Assembly (NCBI RefSeq): GCF_000768705.1
Contig: NZ_AVPJ01000007.1
Span: 124,001 to 188,000 of the forward strand
Direction of reading: 5' to 3'
Origin: Knoellia sinensis KCTC 19936
Lineage (GTDB): Bacteria > Actinomycetota > Actinomycetes > Actinomycetales > Dermatophilaceae
Length of the DNA stretch: 64,000 nucleotides
Shown: positions 35,506 to 44,435 of the stretch, one piece after another
How positions within the stretch are numbered: position 1 is the stretch's first letter
How the letters are laid out: the number at the start of each line of letters is the position of its first letter
The notes under the pieces: model-generated
The model's input: the letters and a program-made list of their open reading frames with translations, nothing else
What the model was told of the DNA's origin: nothing
The model's database searches: none
Made by a program: the position numbers and the translations under genes

Positions 35506-36945
35506 CTAGGCCGAGGTCGACAACGCGGCGTCCGCGTGAACGTGGAGATCCCGCAGCGCCAATTGGGCGGCTCGGAACCCCACCATGCCGTGCGCACCCG
35601 GTCCCGGCGGCGCAGCGGCAGAGCAGAGATATACGCCGGGAACGCCCGTGCGGTAGGGGTTGCGGCCGGGACGCGGTCCGAACACGAGCGCTGCGGGGGT
35701 CTTGGACCCGGTGAGGATGTCGCCATTGATGTAGTTGGCGTTGGCTGCGGTGAACTGACCGGGACTCGTGACGTGCAGATCGAGGATGCGCTCGCGAAAG
35801 CCCGGGGCGAATCGCTCGATCTGCGTGATGACGGCCTCCGTGGCATCACCGTCGTACCCCGCGGGGACGTGGGCGTAGCTGTAGATCGGGTGAACGTTCC
35901 CCCGAGAGCGGGAGGGATCGGCGAGGTACTGCTGCCCCAGGAGGACGAAGGGCCTTTCGGGCAACCGCCCGCGGGCGACCGCCTTCTCGTTCGCGACGAT
36001 CTCGGCCGCCCCGCCGCTGAGGTGAACCGTGCCGGCACGCCCCACTTCCGCGTCCTTCCAAGGGACGCCTCCTTCGACAGCGAAGTCGACCTTGAAGGCG
36101 GCCGGCCCGTGCCGGTGACGCTCGTAGGCACGGCGAGTCGCGGTCGGCATCTCGTCGCCATAGAGGGCGAGAGCGGCCCGTGGTGCCAGATTGAGGAGGA
36201 CGACATCGGCGCGCGGGAGCTGTCTGAGGGACGTGACGTTCACGCCGGTTTCGATCTTGCCGCCGAGGTCGGCCAGCGCCTTCGCCATCGCGGTCGTGAT
36301 CGCCTGCGTGCCACCGACAGCGACCGGCCAGCCGTCATGGTGGCCCGCCGTGAGGATGCCCAGGCCGATGGCCGAGGAGAGGATCTCCGTGAGGGGCCGC
36401 ATCGCGTGCGCCATCGTCCCGAGGAACAGTGCACGCGCCTGCTCGGTGCTGAACAGCTTGGCGAGAATGGCGGCCGGCACCAAGGTGGGAGCACCGAATC
36501 GTCCCAGCAGCAGCGGGTGTCGCGGCAAGTGGACGACCGGGCCAAGGACGTCAGCGGCGAGTTTGTCGTAGGTGCGTGATGGCCCACCGAAGAGCATCCG
36601 CCACCGTGACGCGTCGGCGCCCAGCCCCACCGCAGTCGATTCGACGGATCGGTGCAGGAGACCAGCAGGGCCAGTGTCGAGCGGGTGTGCTGCGTCCAGT
36701 TCGGGCCACGCCCACGTCAGACCGTAGGCGTCGAGGCCCGCCAGAGCAGGCGACTGGAGTGCCATCGGGTGGATGGCTGCACAGTGGTCCACGAGGATTC
36801 CGTCGCCGAAAGGCTGCACGGTTCGCGTTCCGCCCCCGATGTCATCCTGAGCCTCGAGCACCGTCACCGACACGCCTGCACGGGCCAGAGCAAGCGCAGC
36901 GGCGAGCCCGTTGGGTCCGCTGCCGATCACGAGTGCGTTTGCCAT
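35506..36945 (-). CDS. Phytoene-dehydrogenase-related FAD oxidoreductase
   Basis: 479 aa. The FAD site is ANALVIGSGPNGLAAALALA at the N-terminus with VTVLEAQDDIGGGTRT. The middle contains GGTQAITTAMAKALADLGGK, and the C-terminus GVYLCSAAAPPGPGAHGMVG, typical of the CrtI-like NAD(P)/FAD-dependent amine oxidase superfamily. The substrate is not predictable; carotenoid genes are not nearby. It is encoded before a PucR regulator on the same strand, separated by 85 nt. Confidence 0.85.
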   Translation of the reverse strand: MANALVIGSGPNGLAAALALARAGVSVTVLEAQDDIGGGTRTVQPFGDGILVDHCAAIHPMALQSPALAGLDAYGLTWAWPELDAAHPLDTGPAGLLHRSVESTAVGLGADASRWRMLFGGPSRTYDKLAADVLGPVVHLPRHPLLLGRFGAPTLVPAAILAKLFSTEQARALFLGTMAHAMRPLTEILSSAIGLGILTAGHHDGWPVAVGGTQAITTAMAKALADLGGKIETGVNVTSLRQLPRADVVLLNLAPRAALALYGDEMPTATRRAYERHRHGPAAFKVDFAVEGGVPWKDAEVGRAGTVHLSGGAAEIVANEKAVARGRLPERPFVLLGQQYLADPSRSRGNVHPIYSYAHVPAGYDGDATEAVITQIERFAPGFRERILDLHVTSPGQFTAANANYINGDILTGSKTPAALVFGPRPGRNPYRTGVPGVYLCSAAAPPGPGAHGMVGFRAAQLALRDLHVHADAALSTSA

Positions 36946-37030
36946 GGCGTGAACCTACGGTCCCGCCACCACGCTGCTCCATGGCCTGCACGACGCAATC
37001 CATGGCCAGCATTTGGTCATCACGAACAAC

Positions 37031-38314
37031 TCACTCATCCCTGATCAGGACCGCCGGGTGCAGCCAGTGGCACGCAGTCAGCGCCAACTCGATCGCCTGG
37101 CGATCCGAACTGATCGACCGGCCCAGCGCCTTCTCGGCCGAGGCGATGCGGTACTTGACCGAGTTCTTGTGCATCAACATCGCGTCGGCGGTCGCGGTAT
37201 AGCTGCTGTCGTTCTGGAAGAAGAGCAGCAGAGTGCGGCGCAGCCGCTCGTGGTGTTCGTCGGCTCGAGCGAGATCCCCCAGGGTCTCTCGCACCCAGGT
37301 CCGCGTGGTGTCGAGCTCCCTGACGAGGAGCGCCGCCACCTTGAGGCCTGGCTCGTCGAAACAGGTCACGGCATGAGTGGGGTCATCGCGAACCATGGCG
37401 ACCTGCTGGGCCTGAAGGGCTTGCTGGTGGGTGGCCCGGAAGCCGGCAACTCCGGTCTGGGTGCGACCGAAGGCCACCCTCGGCACGGGTGGCCCGCCCA
37501 CTGCGGCCAACGACGAAAAGAGGACGTCCCCGTCGATCCGACAGTTCTCCTCCACCTCGAACCACGCCCAAGCACTGGCCCGGTCCCGCGGGATGACCAA
37601 CGGCGAGCGTCTGGACTCCACGTGTTCGGCGATGATCGCGGCAGAGCGAGTGAAGCGGGAGACCTGGTCCTGCTGGGCCCCGGTCTCGGGGACCCACAGG
37701 ATGGCGGCGAGGTGCGGGACTCGCAGCCGGTAGCCGATGACCTTCTCGGCCGCGTCGACGTCCGTCACGCGACCCGCGATGAGGTCCTCCACCCGACCGG
37801 TTCGGGCACTGGTGAGTTCCGTGAGCCAGCGCTCCCGTTCGCTCTCATAGACGTTGATCACGCCCTGGGAGATCCAGTCGATGTAGTCGAACAGCGCGAC
37901 GATGATGTGCTGATAGGCGTCGGCTCGGACATCTGGCTCGGCTTCGATCGCCTGGCACTCGTCGAAGACCAGCTCCAGGAGGTGCTGCTGCGCCAACCGG
38001 TAGGCACGCACCAGGGCGCTGACGGGCACGCCCCGCTGCGCCAGCCGGCGCGCATACTCGTAGGCCGCCGACGGCGGTTCGACGCCCTCCACACCGATGC
38101 GGTGCCGCAGGGAGTAGAGGATGTTCTCGAGGTTGCCCTCGATACTGGCGTGCAGCAGGTCGACGATCGGGCCGTCACCGTCGAGTTCGGGGATGCGGTC
38201 GGAGAGCCGAACTCTCAGGTTCGACGTGAGGGCGTCGACCTGCGGGTGCAGGCGTGCGGCAACCGCGACGACGAGTTCGTCGGCGCTTGTCGCGGGGGTG
38301 TGAACTTCGACCAT
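37031..38314 (-). CDS. PucR/CdaR family transcriptional regulator
   Basis: 427 aa. The N-terminal 200 residues resemble the RsbRD-like sensory region of such regulators (LVRAYRLAQQHLLELVFDEC). Residues 220-330 are a GGDEF-like/PucR middle part. The C-terminal PucR HTH is SSYTATADAMLMHKNSVKYR, with IASAEKALGR. Family members control catabolism of purines, lipids or amino compounds. It stands between an FAD oxidoreductase and an SDR/acyl-CoA synthetase/DUF3556 set on the same strand, which are plausible targets. Confidence 0.88.
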   Translation of the reverse strand: MVEVHTPATSADELVVAVAARLHPQVDALTSNLRVRLSDRIPELDGDGPIVDLLHASIEGNLENILYSLRHRIGVEGVEPPSAAYEYARRLAQRGVPVSALVRAYRLAQQHLLELVFDECQAIEAEPDVRADAYQHIIVALFDYIDWISQGVINVYESERERWLTELTSARTGRVEDLIAGRVTDVDAAEKVIGYRLRVPHLAAILWVPETGAQQDQVSRFTRSAAIIAEHVESRRSPLVIPRDRASAWAWFEVEENCRIDGDVLFSSLAAVGGPPVPRVAFGRTQTGVAGFRATHQQALQAQQVAMVRDDPTHAVTCFDEPGLKVAALLVRELDTTRTWVRETLGDLARADEHHERLRRTLLLFFQNDSSYTATADAMLMHKNSVKYRIASAEKALGRSISSDRQAIELALTACHWLHPAVLIRDE

Positions 38315-38349
38315 TGATGCAGTTTCCCAGAGCTCGATCGGTCGTGCGG

Positions 38350-39153
38350 TCAGTCGACGAACAGGTCCTTGGTGAGCGAATGCGCGCCGTACCTGCTCAG
38401 GTCAGCGACACCGGCGCCACGCAGCACCTCGGCGTCGATGAAGGCTCGGCCAGTCCTCTGCTCATGTGGCAAGTCGAGCAGGGCCATCGCCGCGTCAGCC
38501 ATGATCTCGGGCGAGCGCGCACCCTCCTCGCCCCCGACGACGTTGCGCACGGCCGCGGTGTCGATGAGCGTCTCCGGCCACAGGCAGGCACTCGAGACTC
38601 CGTCGGCCTCGAACTCGGCGGCCCACCCCAGGGTCAGCAACGTCATCGCATATTTCGACGTCGTGTATGCCGGGTGCGCACCGAGCCAGCGCGGCGCGAG
38701 ATTCAGAGGTGGAGACAGAGTCAGGACCGTGCCGCGGGAGACGCGCAGGTGTGGGAGGGCCGCGGTCGTGAGGAGCCACGTGCCGCGCACGTTGACGTCG
38801 TGCATCAGGCCGAACTTCTTGGCTGGGGTGTCCCTCGTGCCACCCGTGTGGATGGCGCTGGCGTTGTTGACCACGACGTCGATCCCGCCGAATTCGCCCA
38901 CGGCCGTCTCCACCAACCGGGCGACGTCCTCCTCCGAGCGGACGTCTCCGACGACACCGACGGCGCCGCCGCCCGCGGCCCTGATCTCGTCGACGGCCGT
39001 GTGGATCGTTCCCTGAAGGGCAGGGTGGGGCTGATCGGTCTTGGCCAACAACGCCACGTTGCCGCCGCGACGCGCGAAGGCCAACACCGTCGCCAGACCG
39101 ATCCCCCGGCTTCCGCCGGACATCACCATCGTGGGAGAGGTTGCCGTGCTCAT
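38350..39153 (-). CDS. Short-chain dehydrogenase/reductase (HSDL2-like)
   Basis: 267 aa. Rossmann motif MSGGSRGIGLATVLAFARRG near residue 12, NNAS at about 95, and the catalytic YTTSK (AHPAYTTSKYAMTLL) are intact. ACLWPETLIDTAAVRN and the C-terminal region resemble hydroxysteroid dehydrogenase-like protein 2, implicated in fatty-acyl metabolism. It is the last gene of a minus-strand set with acyl-CoA synthetase (4-nt overlap) and DUF3556, so its substrate is probably a lipid or acyl-CoA-derived alcohol. Confidence 0.88.
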   Translation of the reverse strand: MSTATSPTMVMSGGSRGIGLATVLAFARRGGNVALLAKTDQPHPALQGTIHTAVDEIRAAGGGAVGVVGDVRSEEDVARLVETAVGEFGGIDVVVNNASAIHTGGTRDTPAKKFGLMHDVNVRGTWLLTTAALPHLRVSRGTVLTLSPPLNLAPRWLGAHPAYTTSKYAMTLLTLGWAAEFEADGVSSACLWPETLIDTAAVRNVVGGEEGARSPEIMADAAMALLDLPHEQRTGRAFIDAEVLRGAGVADLSRYGAHSLTKDLFVD

Positions 39154-40646
39154 CGTTGCTCCGCCCGGAGTGGACCCTTGACCAATTTCCCCACGGAGTT
39201 CGTGGGCAACTCGTCACGAACGTGGAACTCGGCAGGAACCTTGAAGCGCGCAAGGCCCGCCTCGCAGTGCCCGCGCAGTTCGTCCTCGGTGACGACCATC
39301 CCGGGCTGGGTGGACACGTATGCCACCGGAACCTCGCCGAGGGTCGGGTCCGGCTTGCCGATCACGGCGGCCTGAAGGACGGCAGGGTGCCGGTAGAGGC
39401 ACTCCTCGATCTCCTTGGGATAGATGTTCTCGCCGCCACGGATGATCATGTCCTTGATCCGGTCGACGATGCGCAGGTAGCCCTCCTCGTCGAGAACTCC
39501 GACGTCGCCCGAGTGCAGCCACCCGTCGCGCACGACACGCGCCGTCTCCTCGGGCCTGCCGAGGTAGCCCCGCATGACGTTGGCGCCCCGGATCACGACC
39601 TCCCCTCGCTCCCCGACCGGCACCGGCTCACCCTCGGGCGATACCACCGCGACCTCCTGCCCGCGCAGGGCAATACCGACGGTGCCGGGCTTGCGCGGGC
39701 CGGTGATGGGATTGATCGTGGACGCGACGCTGCCCTCGGACAGCCCGTAGCCCTCCACCACCGGCACCCCGAACCGCTCCTCGAAGCGGGTGATGAGCTC
39801 GGCCGGCATGGGCGCCGCGCCGCAGATCACGAACCGCAACGAGGACGTGTCGACCTCGCCAACCGTCCGGGCCTCAAGCACCGCATAGATCGTCGGCACG
39901 GCCGAGAAGTACGTCGGTCGATGCGCCTGGACGACGTCCCAGAACGTCTCCGGGGAGAAGCGCGGTCCCACCACGACCTCGGCGCCGACCCGCAACGGCG
40001 ACAGCACGCTGGCGACCAACCCGTTCACGTGGAACAACGGGAGCACGAGCAGGCTCCGGTCTTCGGCGCCGAGGGCGAAGTGCTCGATGAGCTGGCGGCT
40101 CATCGAGTCGAGGTTGTCGTGATCGAGGAGCACTCCCTTGGGTTTGCCGGTCGTTCCGCTGGTGTAGATGATCAGCGCGAAGTCCGAGCCCTGGGCCAGG
40201 GCTTCCTCGTCGCGTTCCACCTCGGAAGCCGCGTCCTGCCCGGTCGAGTGCACGAGTGACACGTCGACCCAGGCGATTCCCAGCGATTCGGCGAGCCCTC
40301 GGCCACGGTCATCACCGACGAGCACCGCGCTCGAGGAGTCCTCGAGCTGGTAGCGCACTTCGTCGTCGGTGAGCGCCGGGTTGATCGGCGTCATCGCCGA
40401 CCCGCGATACCAAGCGGCGAACATCGTGGTGACGATCTCCGGACGGTTCGGCAGCATGACTGCGACCGTGTCGCCGGGAGCCACGCCGAGCGACCCGAAG
40501 TGGGCGGCAAGGCGTTGGACGTCGGCGGCAAACGTGGCGTTGTCGAGGTCGCGATCGTCGTGGCGGAGTGCGATGCCGTGGGGGTCGGCTGCTGCTCGAG
40601 CGAAGGGAATCCCGGCAACGGCAGTGGTCAGGAGTGCGTGGGCCAT
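39150..40646 (-). CDS. AMP-dependent acyl-CoA synthetase
   Basis: 498 aa from MAHALLTTAV; an 81-codon upstream extension lies in the preceding gene. ANL-superfamily motifs are complete: IIYTSGTTGKPKGVLLDHDN (P-loop), GYGLSEGS, HSGDVGVLDEEGYLRIVDRI, RGGENIYPKEIEE, and the C-terminal catalytic Lys in NSVGKLVKGPLR. It activates a carboxylic acid, probably a fatty acid, with ATP and CoA. It overlaps the DUF3556 gene by 19 nt and the SDR gene by 4 nt, so all three are one operon. Confidence 0.93.
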   Translation of the reverse strand: MAHALLTTAVAGIPFARAAADPHGIALRHDDRDLDNATFAADVQRLAAHFGSLGVAPGDTVAVMLPNRPEIVTTMFAAWYRGSAMTPINPALTDDEVRYQLEDSSSAVLVGDDRGRGLAESLGIAWVDVSLVHSTGQDAASEVERDEEALAQGSDFALIIYTSGTTGKPKGVLLDHDNLDSMSRQLIEHFALGAEDRSLLVLPLFHVNGLVASVLSPLRVGAEVVVGPRFSPETFWDVVQAHRPTYFSAVPTIYAVLEARTVGEVDTSSLRFVICGAAPMPAELITRFEERFGVPVVEGYGLSEGSVASTINPITGPRKPGTVGIALRGQEVAVVSPEGEPVPVGERGEVVIRGANVMRGYLGRPEETARVVRDGWLHSGDVGVLDEEGYLRIVDRIKDMIIRGGENIYPKEIEECLYRHPAVLQAAVIGKPDPTLGEVPVAYVSTQPGMVVTEDELRGHCEAGLARFKVPAEFHVRDELPTNSVGKLVKGPLRAEQR

Positions 40647-42472
40647 GCCTCGCTCCGTCCGATCACTGTGTCGGTGTGAACTGTGTTGGCGTGAGCTGCG
40701 GTGGCGTGCGCAGGGTGGTACTCCGGGTGCCGCCATGTGACCGTGACGGGGACCGGCCCGTTGGGCAGCCACGGCTGCTCCTTGACGCAGTCGCTGACCA
40801 GCCACGTGCCACGCTCGACGATTCCGAGGGCTGCGTCCATGACGAAGTACTCCTGGGTGGGCTTGTGGATCGGCTGCGACTCGACCCACACGACCACGAA
40901 CTCGCCCGGTGCGTACCCGATCCGCTTCTGAATGGCGTTGATGAGCTGGTCGTCGTGCAGGTGCCCGTCACCGAAGTTCCAGCCGATGATCGAGTTGCAG
41001 CAGAACTCCGCCTCGCGCAGCGAGTAGGTCTCGTAGTTGTCGCCGAGGTAGTTCTGCATGACGGAGAACAACCCGCGGCCCTGGCTGTGCATCGAGCGCC
41101 ACGCGAGGGTCATCTGCATGGTCATCTCTGCGACGTCGGGGTCGTAGCCCATTCCATCGATGAGCTGGTCGATCTGGTTCTTCGCCGGCTTGGTGAGCTC
41201 GTTGAGCCTGGCCTCGGCGCCCGGCGCGAACGCCCACGTGGCCGAGGCCCAGTTGCCGGCGTACTGGCGGAGCGAGGGCAGGAAGGAGACGAGGTCGGGC
41301 CGGAGGTTGCCCAGCACCGGGAAGAACGCCAGCGCGACCACCAGGACCGGGAACATCCACCCGGCGCTGAAGTCCGTCACGCCGAATCCCTCACCGGCCG
41401 GGAACCCCGCGAACAGGAAGATCACGATGTAGGCGAAGAGGATGTTCCACTCCAGGGGCACCGCCAACGGGAACGTCTGGGTGATGAAGAGGTGGAACGC
41501 CACCATGCAACCGACGGCCACAAGGGTGAGCGTCCAGTTCGTGCTGAACAGCAACACGAGCGGGACGACGAGTTCGGCCGTCGTCCCGAGGACGTGCGCC
41601 ATGAACGCGGCGAGCCCGGACGGCTTGAGGTCCTGGGGGATGGAACGGTAGTGCGCCCTCTTGATGAACTTCGGCGCGAAGGGTGCGTTGGACACCATCG
41701 GCGGGACGACGTTGACGAAGTGCGCGTTCATCTTCGACACGGAGGCGCCGACCCAGACGGAGACGATGGCCAGTTTGGCCGCCACGATGACGTCGGTGAA
41801 GGTGAACAGGCTGCCGGCGAGCGCCGAGATGAGCAGGATGGGCAGGTACTGCTCTCCGCGGGCCGCGAGGAACAGCGTCTTGTCGCGCAGGCCACACAGC
41901 ACGAGGAGCAGAGCGGCAACGGCCATGAACCGCGGGTCGACCATCACGTGCCTGAACCCCTCCGGCGTCGTGCCACCGGACACGGCGGCAAACAGGAAGC
42001 TGGCCAGCGTCACGAGGTAGAGCACGACGTCGAAGACCGACCGGTTGTCACCCTTGGTGAAGGGGATCCAGCTGGACCACGGAGGAAGCCGGATCGTGTT
42101 GGGGCGTGCCCAGTAGGCGATGCCGCCGGTCATGGGCTTGAAGTGTGCGGCCAGCGGCCCCCACGTGCCACCGATCCCGAAGAGCTCGAGGAAGAGCGTC
42201 CACAGCACGAGCTTCTGGTAGACGATCGGCTCGTTCCACCACGAGCCGACGTCGAACATCCCGCCCACGTCAGAGGTGAGGGTCGCGAGTGCCACGCCAC
42301 CGCCGATGTAGAGCACGAGCAGCTTGACGATATAGATCGTGTGCACCATCTTGGGCGTCCCGAACCCGTACTCCGCCCAGAACGTCGCCAACAGGCGAAG
42401 CCGTTCCTGGCGCGGGCGGGTGAGGAACTCCGCTGGGTCCACCGGGGGTGCATCGGGGGTCAGGAAGGGCAT
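40628..42472 (-). CDS. DUF3556 polytopic membrane protein
   Basis: 614 aa, ATG with AAGGAG eight bases upstream. The N-terminal two thirds have about 8-10 membrane helices (VKLLVLYIGGGVALATL, LVLWTLFLELFGIGGTW, VVLYLVTLASFLFAAVSGG, LAALLLVLCGLR-like stretches). The last 180 residues are soluble. This matches DUF3556, found with acyl-CoA ligases in mycobacteria and relatives; its role is unknown, perhaps in lipid transfer or desaturation-type chemistry (no His-box cluster is evident). It heads the DUF3556-acyl-CoA synthetase-SDR operon, and the upstream 158-nt gap has a palindrome suited to an operator. Confidence 0.85.
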   Translation of the reverse strand: MPFLTPDAPPVDPAEFLTRPRQERLRLLATFWAEYGFGTPKMVHTIYIVKLLVLYIGGGVALATLTSDVGGMFDVGSWWNEPIVYQKLVLWTLFLELFGIGGTWGPLAAHFKPMTGGIAYWARPNTIRLPPWSSWIPFTKGDNRSVFDVVLYLVTLASFLFAAVSGGTTPEGFRHVMVDPRFMAVAALLLVLCGLRDKTLFLAARGEQYLPILLISALAGSLFTFTDVIVAAKLAIVSVWVGASVSKMNAHFVNVVPPMVSNAPFAPKFIKRAHYRSIPQDLKPSGLAAFMAHVLGTTAELVVPLVLLFSTNWTLTLVAVGCMVAFHLFITQTFPLAVPLEWNILFAYIVIFLFAGFPAGEGFGVTDFSAGWMFPVLVVALAFFPVLGNLRPDLVSFLPSLRQYAGNWASATWAFAPGAEARLNELTKPAKNQIDQLIDGMGYDPDVAEMTMQMTLAWRSMHSQGRGLFSVMQNYLGDNYETYSLREAEFCCNSIIGWNFGDGHLHDDQLINAIQKRIGYAPGEFVVVWVESQPIHKPTQEYFVMDAALGIVERGTWLVSDCVKEQPWLPNGPVPVTVTWRHPEYHPAHATAAHANTVHTDTVIGRSEAWPTHS

Positions 42473-42555
42473 GGCTCGGACTCCTTTGTCTCGGCGGCCG
42501 CAGGACGACCGGACACCGAAGTTAGGTGGGGAGGCCGGTTCCGGATCACGGCCGC

Positions 42556-42571
42556 GGGAACCGAAGTTCCC
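42556..42571. promoter_or_regulatory. GGGAAC-CGAA-GTTCCC palindrome upstream of DUF3556
   Basis: A perfect 6-bp inverted repeat with a 4-nt centre, about 85 bp before the DUF3556 start. It is longer with one bulge (GCGGGAAC/GTTCCCCGC). It is a candidate operator for the operon, possibly for the PucR protein or a TetR regulator elsewhere. Confidence 0.4.
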
Positions 42572-42609
42572 CGCGTCCTTCGTTCCCGAGTGACAAGGGC
42601 GCCTCTCGG

Positions 42610-42627
42610 CGGGCGGACCACCGCCCG
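42610..42627 (-). terminator. Hairpin after the AlkA-like gene
   Basis: CGGGCGG-ACCA-CCGCCCG is a 7-bp GC-only stem with a 4-nt loop, three bases beyond the stop codon of the glycosylase gene. It is the likely end of the long minus-strand operon starting near 49.7 kb. Confidence 0.65.
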
Positions 42628-42630
42628 AGG

Positions 42631-43560
42631 TCAGCCCCGACCCGGCAGGTGCGTCGGCAGCGTGAACCTCGGCCCGCGCCGCGGCATGGTCGGACCCGCG
42701 AGGGACAGCAGACGCTGCACTCGATAGCGGTGTCCCGCATACGGTTCGAGCAGTTCGGCCAGCCCGGCGTCATCGATGGGCTTGCCCGTCAGCGCCCACC
42801 CGATGTTCTTCCCGACGTGGTAGTCCCCGAAGCTCACGGCATCGGCATCCCCCAACGCACGATGCGCGACCTCGTTCGCCGTCCATCGGCCCACCCCGGG
42901 CACGCTCTCGAGGCGACGACGGGCCTCGAGTGACGGCATACCGACGGTTTCCTCCAGGCGACCAGCGCGACCGGCGACGAGGACCGCGGGGCGTGAGCGC
43001 GCCCCGTCGACCCCCTCACGCAGCCATTCCCAGGACGGGATCAGCGCCCACTCCTTCGGTTCCGGAGGGACGAACAACCCCAACTCGGATCCGATCCCCG
43101 GTGCGCGAGTTCCGTTGTGGCGCACCAGCATTCGGTATGCCGCAAACGCCTCCTTGCCGGTCACTCGCTGTTCGATGATGGTCGGGATCAGGGCCTGCAC
43201 GACGAGGCCCGAGGCGGGGACGCGCCAACCGGGGAAGCGTCGATGGGCCTCCGCGACGAGGTCATGGTGGGCGACGAAGCCAGAGTCGTCGTCAGCTTCT
43301 CCGAGCAGGAGCGGCAGCCGATCGAGCATCCACTCCGACCCCGCTCCCCAGGCGTGAGCCTCGACCTCACCGAGCCGCGGATGATCGATGAGCCGCAAGG
43401 TCACCGGCCCGGTGGGTGCGCGCCAGGCGAAGACCCAGGTTCGGCCGCGATCGGTCCACGAGGTCGGATCACTCGCACCCCGCCGGAAGGTGGAGACGAC
43501 CGCCCCGAGTTGAAGCGGGCGGCTCGGGCGGAAGGTCCGCGTGTGCTCTGGTGACGTCAC
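42631..43560 (-). CDS. AlkA-like DNA-3-methyladenine glycosylase
   Basis: 309 aa from a GTG 13 nt after the methyltransferase stop. The C-terminal half carries the helix-hairpin-helix LESVPGVGRWTANEVAHRAL and the catalytic-Asp region DADAVSFGDYHVGKNIGWAL of the HhH-GPD family. The N-terminal half (TFRPSRPLQLGAVVSTFRRG) is the AlkA-type companion domain. It should excise alkylated purines. It is the last gene of a run otherwise about glycans, so its place there may be accidental. Confidence 0.88.
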   Translation of the reverse strand: MTSPEHTRTFRPSRPLQLGAVVSTFRRGASDPTSWTDRGRTWVFAWRAPTGPVTLRLIDHPRLGEVEAHAWGAGSEWMLDRLPLLLGEADDDSGFVAHHDLVAEAHRRFPGWRVPASGLVVQALIPTIIEQRVTGKEAFAAYRMLVRHNGTRAPGIGSELGLFVPPEPKEWALIPSWEWLREGVDGARSRPAVLVAGRAGRLEETVGMPSLEARRRLESVPGVGRWTANEVAHRALGDADAVSFGDYHVGKNIGWALTGKPIDDAGLAELLEPYAGHRYRVQRLLSLAGPTMPRRGPRFTLPTHLPGRG

Positions 43561-43573
43561 GGATCCCGCTCGA

Positions 43574-44425
43574 TCATCGGTGGCGAGGAGGCGAAACGTG
43601 CCGCGGGGCCACCCGCAGTTCCGGCCCGGCGGGTCGAGCAGGCGAGCGGAACGCCAACCAGACATAGGTCGGGACGAGCGGAAGCGTTGCGGCGAGGGCC
43701 TGCTCGGGCAGTTTGCCCACCCACGCGGGGATGACGTCTCCACCGGAGAAGGCTTCCGGGTCGGCGAGCACGGGCAGTGTGTAGTCCCATACGTCGAACG
43801 CCGCGAACATCCGCTTCAGCCCAGCCGGCGTTGAGTAGTGCTCGTAGTAGTGCTCGCCCTTGCCGGTGAGCCGCATGTAGCGATCGGCGGCGCTCTGCGG
43901 CAACCACGACAGGAACGGCAGCCGGTGGTGCGGCTCGATGATCTGCCAGCGGTGGCCGATCCCGAGATAGAGCACTCCCCCGGGCGCCAGCACCCGGTGG
44001 ATATCGGCGACGACGGCCTCGGGGTCGACGACGTGCTCATAGATGTGGTTGAGGACCGCGACGTCGATGGACCCGTCCTCGAACGGCAGGTCCTCGCCCC
44101 GCGCGAGCCGGAAGTCGACCCGGTCACCGAAGCGAGCTCGCGCCTTGGCGAGCCCGGGCTCGTCGATGTCGACGCCCGTGGTCTTCGCACCGGCAAGCGC
44201 GAGCTCGTCGGCGATGAATCCCGCCGAGCAGCCGACGTCGACCGCGCGCAGCCCGGTCAGCGGGCCTTCGCCGGCACCCTCTGGGCCGCGCGTGTCCGTG
44301 CGACCGAGTCCGTGTGCGATGACGGAGATGAGCTTCGCGGCCTTCTGCCGGCGGGCCTGCTCGTCGAGCATCTTGCCCATGAGGTTGGAGTAGGCGAGCT
44401 GCTCCTCGCGTGGCTTGTCGCTCAT
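43574..44425 (-). CDS. Class I SAM-dependent methyltransferase
   Basis: 283 aa. Motif I AVDVGCSAGFIADELALAG, the acidic loop GVDIDEPGLAKAR, motif LPFEDGSIDVAVLNHIYEHV and LAPGGVLYLGIGHRW define a class I methyltransferase of the Methyltransf_11/UbiE type. The C-terminal 100 residues (HHRLPFLSWLPQSAADRYMR) resemble those acting on glycans or lipids. It is encoded 10 nt past the flippase-like gene in the glycosyltransferase operon, so the substrate is probably a surface glycan or its lipid carrier. Confidence 0.88.
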   Translation of the reverse strand: MSDKPREEQLAYSNLMGKMLDEQARRQKAAKLISVIAHGLGRTDTRGPEGAGEGPLTGLRAVDVGCSAGFIADELALAGAKTTGVDIDEPGLAKARARFGDRVDFRLARGEDLPFEDGSIDVAVLNHIYEHVVDPEAVVADIHRVLAPGGVLYLGIGHRWQIIEPHHRLPFLSWLPQSAADRYMRLTGKGEHYYEHYSTPAGLKRMFAAFDVWDYTLPVLADPEAFSGGDVIPAWVGKLPEQALAATLPLVPTYVWLAFRSPARPAGPELRVAPRHVSPPRHR

Positions 44426-44435
44426 GCCTGCCGCC

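Noticed and set aside
40568-42727. 719-codon plus-strand open frame
   Set aside because: Antisense of DUF3556, which has proper membrane helices and a ribosome binding site.
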